Positions 29,719 to 39,362 of a stretch of 64,000 nucleotides of DNA are shown here, piece by piece. Numbering within the stretch: the stretch's first letter is position 1; each line of letters opens with the position of its first letter. The position numbers and the translations under genes were made by a program. Below the pieces are notes generated by a model that was not told the DNA's origin, ran no database searches, and saw nothing but the letters and a program-made list of their open reading frames with translations. The stretch comes from Bradyrhizobium sp. Tv2a-2 (GTDB taxonomy: Bacteria; Pseudomonadota; Alphaproteobacteria; Rhizobiales; Xanthobacteraceae): NCBI RefSeq assembly GCF_000472425.1, contig NZ_AXAI01000005.1:359388-423387 (forward strand), written 5' to 3'.

Positions 29719-32053
29719 CGGTGCTCGCTCCCACGCTGCCACGCAGCTTCGACCGCAGTTCCTCAGCGACGTGATGCGCATCGGTGCCATCGCGAATGAT
29801 CTGGGGCCGAATGAAGATGATCAGCTCGGTGCGGGTCCCCTTCTTGTCTTGATGCGAGAACGCGTCGCCAAGGCCCTTGATCTCGTCCAGTACGGGAATG
29901 CCGGTGCGGTTGCCGTCCTGCTCCTCGCTGATCAAACCTGCAAGCAGAACGGTCTGCCCGTTCGCGACCGAAATCGAGCTCTTCACCCGGCGCTCCGACA
30001 CGGTCGGTGTCAGGCTCGAGGCCGTCGTCTGGGTGACGTTGCTGATCTCCTGTTCGACTTCGAGCCGGACCGTGCCGTTGACGCTGATCCGTGGTGAAAC
30101 ACGCAGGATGATGCCGGTGTTGCGGTAGTCGATGGTGTTGACCACGGTGTTGCTGGTCGTCAGCACCGTGGCGCTGCCGGTCGAGACAGGTACGACGTCG
30201 CCGACCTGCAGTGTCGCTACCTGATTGTTGATGACGACCAGCGAAGGGTTCGACAGCACCTTCACCGAAGTTACCGTATGCAGGGCATCGAGAATGGCGT
30301 GCGGGTTGGTCTCCGACCCGAGCAGGAAATTGAAGCCCGGGAAGGCGCGATTGATTAACGCGCTGGTCACGGTGCTCGCGACCGAATTGCCGCTGCTATC
30401 AGTCGTCGTCGTCGTGCCCGAGGCTGGGGCCGACGTCGACTGCGTATTCAGAAGCGAACCGACACCCTGCTTCTGGAGAAAGAACTGCACGCCATAGCTC
30501 AATTCATTGGTGAGCGTGACCTCGGCGATGGTCGCATCGATCGCGACCTGCAGAGACGGCCGGTCCACCTGCTCCAGCGTCGCCTCGATGATCTTGTAAT
30601 TGGGCTGATCGGCGTAGATCAGGAGCTCGTTGTTGACGATATCGGGGGTGATGCGCACGTTCTGCATGATCGGCTGGCCGTTGCTGCCTGCGGTATGGCT
30701 ATCGAGCGCGCCGGAGTTGTTGTTATTGTTGTTGCTGCCGGTGCTGCCGCTATTGCCGGCACCTGCCCTCGTCTGTTGCATCGCGCCGAAAGGCGAGGTG
30801 CCGCCCGTCGAGGATGATCCGGTCGAGCCAAAACCATTGCTCGAAGCCGACCCGGAGTTCGAGTTCAGCGACAGGCGATCGGCCACGCTCGAGCTCGAGC
30901 TCAGGCCCGAACCCGGCGCGAGCTGGTTGTCTGCGCTGTCGAGCGAGGAGGACGAGCCGCCGATGAACATGTCGGTGAGGACCTTCGCGATCTGGCGCGC
31001 CTCGCCGTATTTCACCCGATAGACATGGACGCTGGTGCGGGCTGTGTCGGCCTGATCCAGCCGCTTGATCCATGTCGCCGCGGTGTGCAACAGCGCAGGC
31101 TTGCGGCTGACCACCAGAATGGCGTTGAGGCGGCTCATCGGCTGGAATTTCACAAGGCTCGCGCTCATGCCAGCGTCGCCGGAATCCATGATCTTTTCCA
31201 ATTCCGCAATAATCGGCTCGGGCGCGCTGTTGGAGACCGGATAGATGCCGACCGACTGTCCGCGCATCCAGTCGACGTCGAACGAGAGCGCCGTGTCGAC
31301 CGCGGTGCGCCGCTCCGCACCGGTGCCCTGGATCAAAAGAATATTACGGGTCGGATCGGCGCGGACGCTGCCCGGCTTGGTGGCAAACGAGTCCATCAGC
31401 TTCAGGATGGTCTGCGCCGACACATATTGTAATGGCACCACCGAGACGCCGTAGCCCGGCTCGGGAGTTGCCGCCGCGCTGTCGACGCGGCCGGCGCCGA
31501 CTGCGTCGCCCAGCGGCGTCAGCTTGTAGCCGGCGGCATCCTTCAGCAGCACGACGCCAGAGAGGCGCAGGGCGCTTTCGAGCACGTAGACAATGTCGGA
31601 TTTCGCCACCGGACGCACCGAAACCAGGCTCACGGTGCCCTGCACCCGCGGGTCGATCGTGTAGCCGGTGTTGAGGATATCGCCCAGCACCACCTTGGCG
31701 ACGGTCGCCACCGGCGTGTTCTCGAAATTGAGGTCATAGCCGGGGCCGCCCGATGCCGGCTGCGTCACAAGCCTGCTATCGCCGACATCCGTGACCTCGG
31801 TCCCCTCATAGACGGCGGCCCTGGCACGCTGGCCCACATTGCTCTGCACGCCGCCGACAGTCTCGGGCTGGCGCGGCATGATGTCGGTGGAACGCACCTT
31901 GTCGAGGACGTCGATGTCGGCGGGCGCCGTTGACCCATTCATCGTCGCCAGGTTGCAGGATGTCAGAAGACCGACCAAAAAGAGCGCGATCACAGTCGCG
32001 CCAAAGCCGCGTGCGGCTGCCCGGGATCGGCCCTGTTTGCCGACGCACACCAT
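29690..32053 (-). CDS. gspD: Type II secretion system secretin
   Basis: A 787-residue outer-membrane secretin. A lipoprotein signal ends in LVGLLTSC (Cys33), unusual for many GspD but known in this lineage. N0-N3 domains follow (YDLNFENTPVATVAKVVLGDIL; VVPLQYVSAQTILKLMDSF), with an Asn/Ser/Gly-rich low-complexity loop around residues 375-475, then the secretin core with VPVSTGSA, IDYRNTGIILRVSPRIS and VANGQTVLLAGLISEEQ and the end ELIIFIRPQIIRDG. It forms the multimeric exit channel for folded proteins. It is divergent from gspE across a 270-bp gap. Confidence 0.95.
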   Translation of the reverse strand: MVCVGKQGRSRAAARGFGATVIALFLVGLLTSCNLATMNGSTAPADIDVLDKVRSTDIMPRQPETVGGVQSNVGQRARAAVYEGTEVTDVGDSRLVTQPASGGPGYDLNFENTPVATVAKVVLGDILNTGYTIDPRVQGTVSLVSVRPVAKSDIVYVLESALRLSGVVLLKDAAGYKLTPLGDAVGAGRVDSAAATPEPGYGVSVVPLQYVSAQTILKLMDSFATKPGSVRADPTRNILLIQGTGAERRTAVDTALSFDVDWMRGQSVGIYPVSNSAPEPIIAELEKIMDSGDAGMSASLVKFQPMSRLNAILVVSRKPALLHTAATWIKRLDQADTARTSVHVYRVKYGEARQIAKVLTDMFIGGSSSSLDSADNQLAPGSGLSSSSSVADRLSLNSNSGSASSNGFGSTGSSSTGGTSPFGAMQQTRAGAGNSGSTGSNNNNNNSGALDSHTAGSNGQPIMQNVRITPDIVNNELLIYADQPNYKIIEATLEQVDRPSLQVAIDATIAEVTLTNELSYGVQFFLQKQGVGSLLNTQSTSAPASGTTTTTDSSGNSVASTVTSALINRAFPGFNFLLGSETNPHAILDALHTVTSVKVLSNPSLVVINNQVATLQVGDVVPVSTGSATVLTTSNTVVNTIDYRNTGIILRVSPRISVNGTVRLEVEQEISNVTQTTASSLTPTVSERRVKSSISVANGQTVLLAGLISEEQDGNRTGIPVLDEIKGLGDAFSHQDKKGTRTELIIFIRPQIIRDGTDAHHVAEELRSKLRGSVGASTDDLTIHTVH

Positions 32054-32323
32054 GTTATTGCCGATCCAACTTTTGATACTTCAACACCCGCAGCCGATCG
32101 CGCGCGCAGGCCCGGGCAGGCCCAGCGCTCACGCAACGGCGGCAGCGGACCGTACTTAGCGATGCTGTTTGATGACTTGATGACAACTTTGTCATAAGTG
32201 CCGCGCGCCACGGGTCCGCTTCGTACGGGTGTCATATTCCGGATCGATAACGCGTCCGCGGGCAGCGGGCTTGGACGCCTCGCCGCATCGACCGCCCATT
32301 CAACGGAAAAACGCGAAGGACGC

Positions 32324-34036
32324 ATGACCGGTCCGCAGTCGGCGCAGTTCGTGGAGCACCTTCGCCGCGCCGGGCAGCTGAAACGGACGGATGAGAAGCG
32401 CGACGCGGCCGCACCTGACCAATCGTCAGGCAACAGCCAGCGCAACGGACCGCCCACGACTAACGGAAAGTTGTGGGAGCTGACCGAACTCTCGCCAAAC
32501 GATCTTGCTGACGAGGTGGCCCGCTTCTACGGGCTTCCGCGCGTGACTCTGCCTGACATGCTGCAGGCGGCTTCGCTTGCCGCATCGTTCTCACCCCGCT
32601 TCCTGCGCGAGAGCCTGGCATTCCCCTTTCGCACCCCTGGCAATGGCGTGGCGCTGGCGATGGCGGATCCGGCCGATCTCGCGACCCAGCGCGCCGCCGA
32701 GATCGTGCTCGGACCGGATATCGAGGTCCGCATCGCCGCCTTTGATGACCTAGGCACGGTGCTCGACCAGCGCCTGGCCGAGGACAGCGCCGAAACGAAC
32801 GCCGACGCCGACGGCTTTTCCCAACTCCGCGAAGATGACATCGAGAGCCTGCGCGACCTCGCCAGCGGCGCGCCTGTCGTCCGTGCGGTCAACGATCTCC
32901 TGGAAAAAGCGGTCGAGCTGCGCGCCAGCGACATCCATATCGAGCCGTTCACTACCGGCCTCGTCGTGCGGATGCGCATCGACGGCCTGTTGCGACCGGT
33001 CGCCGCGCCCGCCGGCGTGTTGCCGCAGGCGGTGATTTCCCGCATCAAGATCATCGCAAGCCTCAACATCGCCGAGCGGCGCCTGCCGCAGGACGGCGCG
33101 GCGCGATTGCGGGCCGGCCGAACCGACATCGACATCCGCGTCGCCATCATGCCGACGCAGCACGGCGAATCCGCCGTCATCCGCATCCTGCCAAAGGATC
33201 GCGGCCTGCTGATCATGGACAAGCTCGGCTTCTCCCCCCCGGACGAAACCAAGCTGAAGCGGCTGCTGAAGCTGCCACATGGCATGATCGTCATCACGGG
33301 CCCGACCGGCAGCGGCAAGACGACCACGCTCGCGACCATACTGTCGATCCTCAACGAGCCGACCCGCAAGGTTCTCACGATTGAGGACCCGGTCGAATAC
33401 GAGATCCCCGGCATCAACCAATCGCAGGTCAAGCCGGCGATCGGGCTGACCTTTGCCAGCGCCTTGCGCTCCTTCGTGCGCCAGGACCCTGACGTGATCA
33501 TGGTCGGCGAGGTGCGCGACTCCGAGACAGCCCATGTCGCGGTTCATGCGGCCCTGACCGGCCACTTGGTGCTGACCACGCTGCACACGGAAACTGCGGC
33601 CGCCGCAGTGCCGCGCCTGCTCGATCTCGGCATCGAGGGCTATCTGCTGCGCTCGACCTTGCGCGCGGTGATCGCCCAGCGCCTGGTGCGCCAGCTCTGC
33701 GAGCGCTGCAAGACGCCGAAGCAACTGACAGCGAGCGACCTCGCCGAGGACCCGCGGCTGGGCGCGCTTGGATTCAAGGCGAACGATACCGTCCACGCAC
33801 CGTGCGGCTGCGAGCGCTGCGGCGGACTGGGCTATCGCGGTCGGCTCGGCGTGTTCGAGCTGCTCGAGCTCGACAACGAGTTGCGCGAACTGATCGGCGA
33901 GCGGACCGACGGCTTGAAGATCGACCAGACCGCGATCAAAAACGGCATGACCACCATGCTCGACGACGGCATCGCCAAATGCCGCGCCGGGCTGACCTCG
34001 CCCGCGGAAATCCTCCGCGTCACCACCACCCGCTAG
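32324..34036 (+). CDS. gspE: Type II secretion ATPase GspE
   Basis: A 570-residue assembly ATPase. The N1E region (LADEVARFYGLPRVTLPD) is followed by the catalytic part with Walker A (ITGPTGSGKTTTLATIL), the Asp box (LTIEDPVEYEIPGINQSQVK), Walker B (RQDPDVIMVGEVRDSETA) and the His box (GHLVLTTLHTETA). A C-terminal zinc module has CERC and CGCERC. It powers pseudopilus extension on the inner membrane through GspL. AAGGACGC before the ATG at 32324 decides the start; an upstream in-frame codon at 32198 lacks a ribosome site. Confidence 0.95.
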   Translation: MTGPQSAQFVEHLRRAGQLKRTDEKRDAAAPDQSSGNSQRNGPPTTNGKLWELTELSPNDLADEVARFYGLPRVTLPDMLQAASLAASFSPRFLRESLAFPFRTPGNGVALAMADPADLATQRAAEIVLGPDIEVRIAAFDDLGTVLDQRLAEDSAETNADADGFSQLREDDIESLRDLASGAPVVRAVNDLLEKAVELRASDIHIEPFTTGLVVRMRIDGLLRPVAAPAGVLPQAVISRIKIIASLNIAERRLPQDGAARLRAGRTDIDIRVAIMPTQHGESAVIRILPKDRGLLIMDKLGFSPPDETKLKRLLKLPHGMIVITGPTGSGKTTTLATILSILNEPTRKVLTIEDPVEYEIPGINQSQVKPAIGLTFASALRSFVRQDPDVIMVGEVRDSETAHVAVHAALTGHLVLTTLHTETAAAAVPRLLDLGIEGYLLRSTLRAVIAQRLVRQLCERCKTPKQLTASDLAEDPRLGALGFKANDTVHAPCGCERCGGLGYRGRLGVFELLELDNELRELIGERTDGLKIDQTAIKNGMTTMLDDGIAKCRAGLTSPAEILRVTTTR

Positions 34037-34046
34037 CAGGTGAGCC

Positions 34047-35258
34047 GTGCCGAATTTCCGCTACCGCGCGCTCACCCAGAACGGCGAGATCGTTAACGGC
34101 ACCATAGCGGCGCCGACGCTCGCCGAGGTCGCGGCGCGTATCGAATATCTGCGCCTGTTGCCGATCGAGACCGTCGAGGAGAGGCGCAGCGTTGCGAGCG
34201 CCGGCGGCCTCAGCCTGTTCAACCGGCCCGGACCTGCGGAGGTCACGGTCTTCACCCGCGATCTCGCGCTTTTGTTGAAAGCCGGCGCACGGCTCGACGA
34301 CGCGCTCGAGCTGCTTGCTGCCGATGCCGATGTCGGGCGGCTGCGTCCCGTGGTCGGCAAGCTGCGCAACTCGCTTCTCGCCGGCGAGAGCCTTGCCGAG
34401 GCGCTCGCCGCGCATCCCGACCTGTTTCCGCCGATGTATGTCGCGCTGGTCAAGGTCGGCGAGATCTCCGGCACACTTGACCAGGTGCTGGAAATGCTGG
34501 GCGCGGAGCGGGCACGCTCCGAGCAGATGCGCCGCAAGCTGACGGACGCCATGCAGTATCCTGCCTTCGTCCTGGTGGCCGCCGCCTGCGTGATGCTGTT
34601 CTTTATCCTGTTCGTGCTGCCGCAATTCTCCTCTGTGCTGCAGGATTTCGGCGCCAGTTCGGATACGGCGCTGAGCTACTTCCTGCGCCTGTCCGACTTC
34701 ATGCGCGCCAACGGCACCGTGTTGTCGCTGACCGCGATCGCTGCGATCGTCTCCGCGTGGATGGTGCTGCGCCGGCGCGAGGCGCGCGCCGCGCTCGTTG
34801 GCGCGGCTGCGCGGCTGCCGGGCCTGTCGAGCGTGTTCCAGTTCTACCGGACCAGCCTGTTCTGCCGCAATCTCGGCGTGCTGCTCGGCAGCGGCGTCAG
34901 CCTCACCGCCACCTTGCGCATCCTCGTCGACATCATGGCGGTGACCGGCCGCCTCGACGCCTGGGCGCTCGCCGCCGACCGGGTCCGGCATGGCGGCAAA
35001 CTGTCGGAAGCACTCTCCGCCTCGTCCAGCCTGCCGCCAATGGCGCTGCGCATGCTGAGATTGGGCGAGGAGACCGGGCAATTGCCGGTGCTCGCCGGCC
35101 GCGTCGCCGAATTCTACGAAGCCAAGCTGCAACGCAGCCTCGACCGCATCGTCGGCATCATCGGGCCGCTGGCCATCATCACCATATCAACCGTCGTCGG
35201 CGGGCTGATCGTCTCGGTCATGACGGCGCTTTTGTCTGTCACGCAACTCGTCGGGTAA
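34047..35258 (+). CDS. gspF: Type II secretion inner-membrane platform protein GspF
   Basis: A 403-residue polytopic protein with two T2SSF domains (about 70-190 and 270-395). Seen: FTRDLALLLKAGARLDDALELL, KVGEISGTLDQVLEML, membrane segments VLVAAACVMLFFILFVLP and VLSLTAIAAIVSAWMVL, the second-domain TSLFCRNLGVLLGSGVSLTATL, and a C-terminal membrane helix IIGPLAIITISTVVGGLIVSV-like. The start is a GTG at 34047, 10 bp after the gspE stop, with AGCAGGTGAG nearby. Confidence 0.95.
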   Translation: MPNFRYRALTQNGEIVNGTIAAPTLAEVAARIEYLRLLPIETVEERRSVASAGGLSLFNRPGPAEVTVFTRDLALLLKAGARLDDALELLAADADVGRLRPVVGKLRNSLLAGESLAEALAAHPDLFPPMYVALVKVGEISGTLDQVLEMLGAERARSEQMRRKLTDAMQYPAFVLVAAACVMLFFILFVLPQFSSVLQDFGASSDTALSYFLRLSDFMRANGTVLSLTAIAAIVSAWMVLRRREARAALVGAAARLPGLSSVFQFYRTSLFCRNLGVLLGSGVSLTATLRILVDIMAVTGRLDAWALAADRVRHGGKLSEALSASSSLPPMALRMLRLGEETGQLPVLAGRVAEFYEAKLQRSLDRIVGIIGPLAIITISTVVGGLIVSVMTALLSVTQLVG

Positions 35259-35275
35259 GTCGAAGGACAAGAACA

Positions 35276-35767
35276 ATGTCGAACAAGAACGGAAGCGGAT
35301 CTTTCAACTTGCGCAGCCGCAAGAACGCAAACCGCGAGGGCGAGCACGGCTTCACGCTGGTCGAGATGCTGGTCGTGATCGCCATCATCGGGCTCATCAT
35401 GGGGCTGATCGGCCCGCGTGTGCTGAACTATCTCAGCGAATCCAAAGTGAAGGCGGCCAGGATCCAGATGCAGAGCTTTGCCAGCGCCCTCGATCTCTTC
35501 AATCTCGATGCCGGCCGCTACCCGTCGACGTCGGAAGGCCTCGATGCGCTGGTGCATCGCACGCCCGGCGCCGCCGCCTGGAACGGGCCATATCTGAAGG
35601 GCGGCAATGTGCCCAACGATCCCTGGGGCCACAACTACATCTACCGCGCGCCCGGCGAGCACGGCGCCTTTAACATCATCTCGCTCGGCGCCGACGGCGC
35701 GGAAGGCGGCAGCGGAGTTGCTGCCGACATCTCGCTCGACACCATCGCCAGCGCGAGTGCCAACTAG
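35276..35767 (+). CDS. gspG: Major pseudopilin GspG
   Basis: A 163-residue pseudopilin. A charged leader of 25 residues ends in Gly before the N-methylated FTLVEMLVVIAIIGLIMG helix (Glu5 present). The C-terminal part carries the GspG signature YPSTSEGLDALV, GPYLKGG, NDPWGHNYIYRAPGEHG and ISLGADGAEGG. AAGGA lies before the ATG at 35276. The same frame is open further upstream inside gspF, but that is not coding for this protein. Confidence 0.95.
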   Translation: MSNKNGSGSFNLRSRKNANREGEHGFTLVEMLVVIAIIGLIMGLIGPRVLNYLSESKVKAARIQMQSFASALDLFNLDAGRYPSTSEGLDALVHRTPGAAAWNGPYLKGGNVPNDPWGHNYIYRAPGEHGAFNIISLGADGAEGGSGVAADISLDTIASASAN

Positions 35768-35773
35768 GACCTG

Positions 35774-36226
35774 ATGACGATGAACGAGGCGCAGCGCGGC
35801 TTCACATTACTGGAAATGGTGTGTGTCATCGCGTTGATCGCGATGATCGCCGCCGTGCTGCTGCCGCTCGTGCCGCGCCAGACCTCGCGCGCGCGGCTGC
35901 AGGCCTATGCGCTGGAGGCGGCAACGCTGCTGAAGGACGACCGCAACGCCGCGATCGCGCGCCGCGCCGACGTCGCGACCCTGGTCGATGCGCCCTCGCG
36001 CGCGATCCGCTCCGGCGCGTCGGGGCAGATCCTGCGCATTCCCGCGGACGTCCGTTTCGATGCGCTGTTGCCGCAGAGCTGCCGGCGCCACCCGGCACTG
36101 TCGAGCATCAACTTCTTCGGTGACGGCATGTCCTGCGGTGGCGCCATTACGCTGGCGAGGCTTGATACGGTCTACGAAATTCGCGTCAACTGGCTGACCG
36201 GGAGGGTCGAGATTGCCTCACGCTGA
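35774..36226 (+). CDS. gspH: Minor pseudopilin GspH
   Basis: A 150-residue pseudopilin with a short leader ending QRG and the helix FTLLEMVCVIALIAMIAAVLLP (Glu5 present). The body is short and ends INWLTGR-like (EIRVNWLTGRVEIASR), the usual last strand of GspH. It starts 6 bp after gspG and overlaps gspI by 14 bp. Confidence 0.88.
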   Translation: MTMNEAQRGFTLLEMVCVIALIAMIAAVLLPLVPRQTSRARLQAYALEAATLLKDDRNAAIARRADVATLVDAPSRAIRSGASGQILRIPADVRFDALLPQSCRRHPALSSINFFGDGMSCGGAITLARLDTVYEIRVNWLTGRVEIASR

Positions 36227-36629
36227 GAGAGCGCTGCGTGAGCGGCCGGATGCCGGCTTCACCATCCTGGAGGTGCTGATCACGCTCGCGATCGTCGCCG
36301 TGTCGATTGTTGCGATTGGATCGGTGATGTCGACCAATTCCCGCGGCGTGACCGCGCTGGAAAACCACATCGCACTGGTCGAGACCGCGCAAACGGTGCT
36401 GGCAACCGAAATCCCGCCGCGCAAGGAACTTGCGCCGGGGACGAAGGCCGGCCGGCTCCGCAATTATCGCTGGCAGATCGACGTCTCACCCGTCGGCGGC
36501 GACTGGGATCCATCCAACGATTCCAAAGTCGGCTGGACGCCCGAACTCGTGAAGATCCATGTCCGTTCCCCGACCGGCGCGCAGCTCGATCTTTCCACCG
36601 TCCGCCTGATGCCGAGGCCGCAGCAATGA
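36213..36629 (+). CDS. gspI: Minor pseudopilin GspI
   Basis: A 138-residue pseudopilin. The leader ends in DAG before FTILEVLITLAIVAVSIVAIG (Glu5 present). GspI-type body with ALENHIALVETAQTVLATEI and LRNYRWQIDVSPV. The start is a TTG at 36213: GGAGGG lies 6 bp upstream and there is no better codon, so the unusual start is well supported. It overlaps both neighbours, a sign of tight translational coupling. Confidence 0.9.
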   Translation: MPHAERALRERPDAGFTILEVLITLAIVAVSIVAIGSVMSTNSRGVTALENHIALVETAQTVLATEIPPRKELAPGTKAGRLRNYRWQIDVSPVGGDWDPSNDSKVGWTPELVKIHVRSPTGAQLDLSTVRLMPRPQQ

Positions 36630-37363
36630 CGGCGCGGGATCGCCGAGATCGCGATGACAACAGTGAGGGTGGCTTCACGCTGCTCGAGACGCTGGTTGCG
36701 CTGGCGCTGACCGGCCTCGTGCTGTCGGCGCTGGCGACGCTGACCGCGCAATTCCTGCCCAACTGGAATCGCGGCATCGACCGCATCCAGCATAGCGAGC
36801 TGATCGGCATTTCCATGCAGCGGATCGCCGCCGACCTTGCTGCCGCCGAATTCATCCCGCCGGGTAGCGACGAGAAGAAGAAGCCGCTGTTCGAGGGAAC
36901 GCCCCTGTCGGTCACCTTCGTGCGTACCGCCATCGGTCCCAACGCGGGCATCGGGCTCGACGTAGTCAGGATCGGCGAGACCACCGACCGCGGCCGGCTC
37001 GTGACCGTGCGCACGCGCACCGGCTTCACGCCGCTACCCGAGGGCGTCTCGCCGTCCGAGCAGCTTCATCTGGCCGATCCGGTGGTGCTGTTGCGCGCAC
37101 CGCTACGCCTGTCCTTCGCCTATGCCGGCCCCGACAAAGTGTTTCACGACGACTGGCACGGCGCGGACAAGCTGCCGGTCGCGATCCGGCTCACGGTTCG
37201 CGACACGACGAGCCAGCATGTGCTTGCGGTGTCCACCGTCACGCCGGTTCATGTCGATACGCCGGCGGGCAAATCCGATGACGACGGCACGGGCGACAAC
37301 AGCGATGCTCAGAACAACGACAACAACCCCGTGAACGGCCCCGGCAAGCGAGGGGGCTCGTGA
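36626..37363 (+). CDS. gspJ: Minor pseudopilin GspJ
   Basis: A 245-residue pseudopilin. The leader ends EGG before FTLLETLVALALTGLVLSALA (Glu5 present). The body has ISMQRIAADLAAAEFIPP and a variable C-terminus rich in Asn, Asp and Gly (NNDNNPVNGPGKRGG) that looks unstructured. It overlaps gspI by 4 bp (ATGA). Confidence 0.9.
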   Translation: MTARDRRDRDDNSEGGFTLLETLVALALTGLVLSALATLTAQFLPNWNRGIDRIQHSELIGISMQRIAADLAAAEFIPPGSDEKKKPLFEGTPLSVTFVRTAIGPNAGIGLDVVRIGETTDRGRLVTVRTRTGFTPLPEGVSPSEQLHLADPVVLLRAPLRLSFAYAGPDKVFHDDWHGADKLPVAIRLTVRDTTSQHVLAVSTVTPVHVDTPAGKSDDDGTGDNSDAQNNDNNPVNGPGKRGGS

Positions 37364-38286
37364 TGGCAGCGCCGTTCCGCTCAAGATTTGCGTCTTGCTC
37401 CGAGCAAGGCTTCGTGCTCGTCGCCGTGCTGTGGCTGCTGGCCGCGCTAGCGCTGCTGGTGACAATCTTCGCCGTCCATTTGTCGGCATCGGCGCGCGCG
37501 GTGTCGCTCAATGACGATGCGCTCAAGACGGAGGCGCTGATCTCGGCCGGCGTCGAGCTCGCGGCCTTTCGGCTGCAGTCTGCCGACGAGAAGAAGCGGC
37601 CGCCGGAGGGCGCGTTCCATGTCCGGCTGAGCGGCACCGACATATCGGTATCCTTCATCACAGAAGCGGCGCGGGTCGATCTCAATGCCGCGCCGAAAGA
37701 GCTGTTGAGTGGCCTGCTCACAGTGCTCGGCGCCAGCGATGACGACGCCAAGGAAGCCGCCGACCGCATCGTCGGCTGGCGAAGCAAGGCATCCGATGGT
37801 GACGCGACGAAGGAGACCGCGCTTTATCAGACCGCGGGCCGAACCTATCCGCCGCGCCAGGCGCCGTTCGCCCATGTCAACGAGCTCGCGCTGGTGCTCG
37901 GCATGAGCCCGGCCATGGTCGAGCGCGCGCTGCCCTATCTCACCGTTTTCTCCGGCGCCGCCGACGTCGATGCCATGGTCGCCCCGCCCGAGGTGATCGC
38001 GGCGCTACCCGGCATGACGCCGCTGAAACTGAAGCAGTTTCTCGGCGACCGGGGCTCGCTGGTCAATGACACCGCGGCGATGTCAGCGGCGCTTGGCGGC
38101 CCCAACGGGGGCGCCGGGGTGGCAAAGAGCGAGGCCTACCGTCTCCGGGTGCACTTGCGCTTTCCGGACGGCCGCGAGACCACATCCGAAGTCGTGATCG
38201 GCCTGAAAGCCAAGGATGATCCCTACCGCATGCTGTCCTGGCAGAACGACGTACCCCGGATACAACGCGCGCGAGCGGAGTTTTGA
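37363..38286 (+). CDS. gspK: Tip pseudopilin GspK
   Basis: A 307-residue pseudopilin. The leader ends EQG before FVLVAVLWLLAALALLVTIF; position 5 is Ala, not Glu, as expected for GspK, which caps the pseudopilus. SAM-like/T2SSK domains follow with VDLNAAPKELLSGLL, HVNELALVLGMSPAMVERAL and VIAALPGMTPLKLKQFLGDRG. The ATG overlaps the gspJ stop by 1 bp; a GTG 3 bp earlier is an alternative start. Confidence 0.92.
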   Translation: MAAPFRSRFASCSEQGFVLVAVLWLLAALALLVTIFAVHLSASARAVSLNDDALKTEALISAGVELAAFRLQSADEKKRPPEGAFHVRLSGTDISVSFITEAARVDLNAAPKELLSGLLTVLGASDDDAKEAADRIVGWRSKASDGDATKETALYQTAGRTYPPRQAPFAHVNELALVLGMSPAMVERALPYLTVFSGAADVDAMVAPPEVIAALPGMTPLKLKQFLGDRGSLVNDTAAMSAALGGPNGGAGVAKSEAYRLRVHLRFPDGRETTSEVVIGLKAKDDPYRMLSWQNDVPRIQRARAEF

Positions 38287-38291
38287 CGGCG

Positions 38292-39362
38292 ATGTTGGCG
38301 GAGCTGAAAGAGCTGTTCGGCGTGTGGATTGTCGCCGTGACCGCGGCGATCCAGGCGATCATGGCCCGCATCGTGCCGCAACGGCGCATCGAATTGACCG
38401 AAGGCGAGGGCGGGCACTTCACGGCCCGCCTGGTCTCCGCGCGCCAGGGTCCAACTCTGACGCCGTTCGCATTCGAGCTGGCGCAGGGGCGCCCGCAACC
38501 GGCGCCGACCGCCGACTGGCAAGCGGCGTTGCGCGGCAGCCGCATCGACGTCATCGTGCGCCCGGACCACGTGCTGTTCCGCGCGATCGATTTCCCCAAG
38601 CAGGCCGCCGACTTCCTCGATGGCATGGTGCGCGCGCAGATCGACCGGCTGACGCCCTGGGTTGCCGGCGACGCGCTGTTCGGCACGACGGCACCGATCC
38701 CAATCGCCAACGAACGCATCGCGCTGACGCTCGCCGCAACCTCGCGGCAGAAAATCCAGCCGCTGCTTGCACTCGCCATCGACTGGCGCGCCGCTTCTGT
38801 CACGGGCCTGGTGCAGATACCTGAACCGGAGCCCGGAGCCGCGTCGATAAAGCTGTTCGACAGGACGCTGAGTGGCGTCGCAGGCGGCACGCTGGATGTG
38901 GCGCGGCTGTTGCGCATATCACTGCTTGGCGCGGGCCTTGCCGCTGCTGCCTCGCTTCTGATCTCGACCTATATCGGCGGCGAATACGCCACCGAGCAGC
39001 AGGAGCTGCAGCAGAAGATCTCGCAGCGGCGGGCGGCGCTGCGCATCAACCGTTCCGACGGCACGGCGGAGACGCTCCTCGCCAAGCGCAAGCAGTCCTC
39101 GCCATCCAGCGTCATGGTACTGGAGGCAATCTCCCGCGCATTGCCTGACACCACCTATGTCACCGAGCTTCATGTCGAGGGCGACAAGATGCAGGTGGCC
39201 GGGCTGACCCAGGACGCGCCGTCACTGATCAAGCTGATCGAGCAGTCCCCGCAATTCAGCCGGGCAACCTTCTTCGCGCCGACCACGCGCAGCCAGAACG
39301 ATCCAGGCGAACGCTTTCACATCGAGGCGCATATTACGCCCTATTTCGGATCAGGCTCATGA
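38292..39362 (+). CDS. gspL: Inner-membrane platform protein GspL (PilM/PilN type)
   Basis: A 356-residue protein. The N-terminal cytoplasmic actin-like part (DVIVRPDHVLFRAIDFPKQAADFLDGMVRAQIDRLTPW) is the GspL/PilM-type segment that docks GspE. A membrane helix (LLGAGLAAAASLLISTYIGG) and a periplasmic ferredoxin-like part of PilN type (VMVLEAISRALPDTTYVTELHVEGDKMQVAG) follow. An N-terminal hydrophobic stretch (FGVWIVAVTAAIQAIMARIV) is unusual for GspL. The ATG at 38292 is chosen because GCGGAG lies about 11 bp upstream; a TTG at 38283 is too close to that site. Confidence 0.88.
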   Translation: MLAELKELFGVWIVAVTAAIQAIMARIVPQRRIELTEGEGGHFTARLVSARQGPTLTPFAFELAQGRPQPAPTADWQAALRGSRIDVIVRPDHVLFRAIDFPKQAADFLDGMVRAQIDRLTPWVAGDALFGTTAPIPIANERIALTLAATSRQKIQPLLALAIDWRAASVTGLVQIPEPEPGAASIKLFDRTLSGVAGGTLDVARLLRISLLGAGLAAAASLLISTYIGGEYATEQQELQQKISQRRAALRINRSDGTAETLLAKRKQSSPSSVMVLEAISRALPDTTYVTELHVEGDKMQVAGLTQDAPSLIKLIEQSPQFSRATFFAPTTRSQNDPGERFHIEAHITPYFGSGS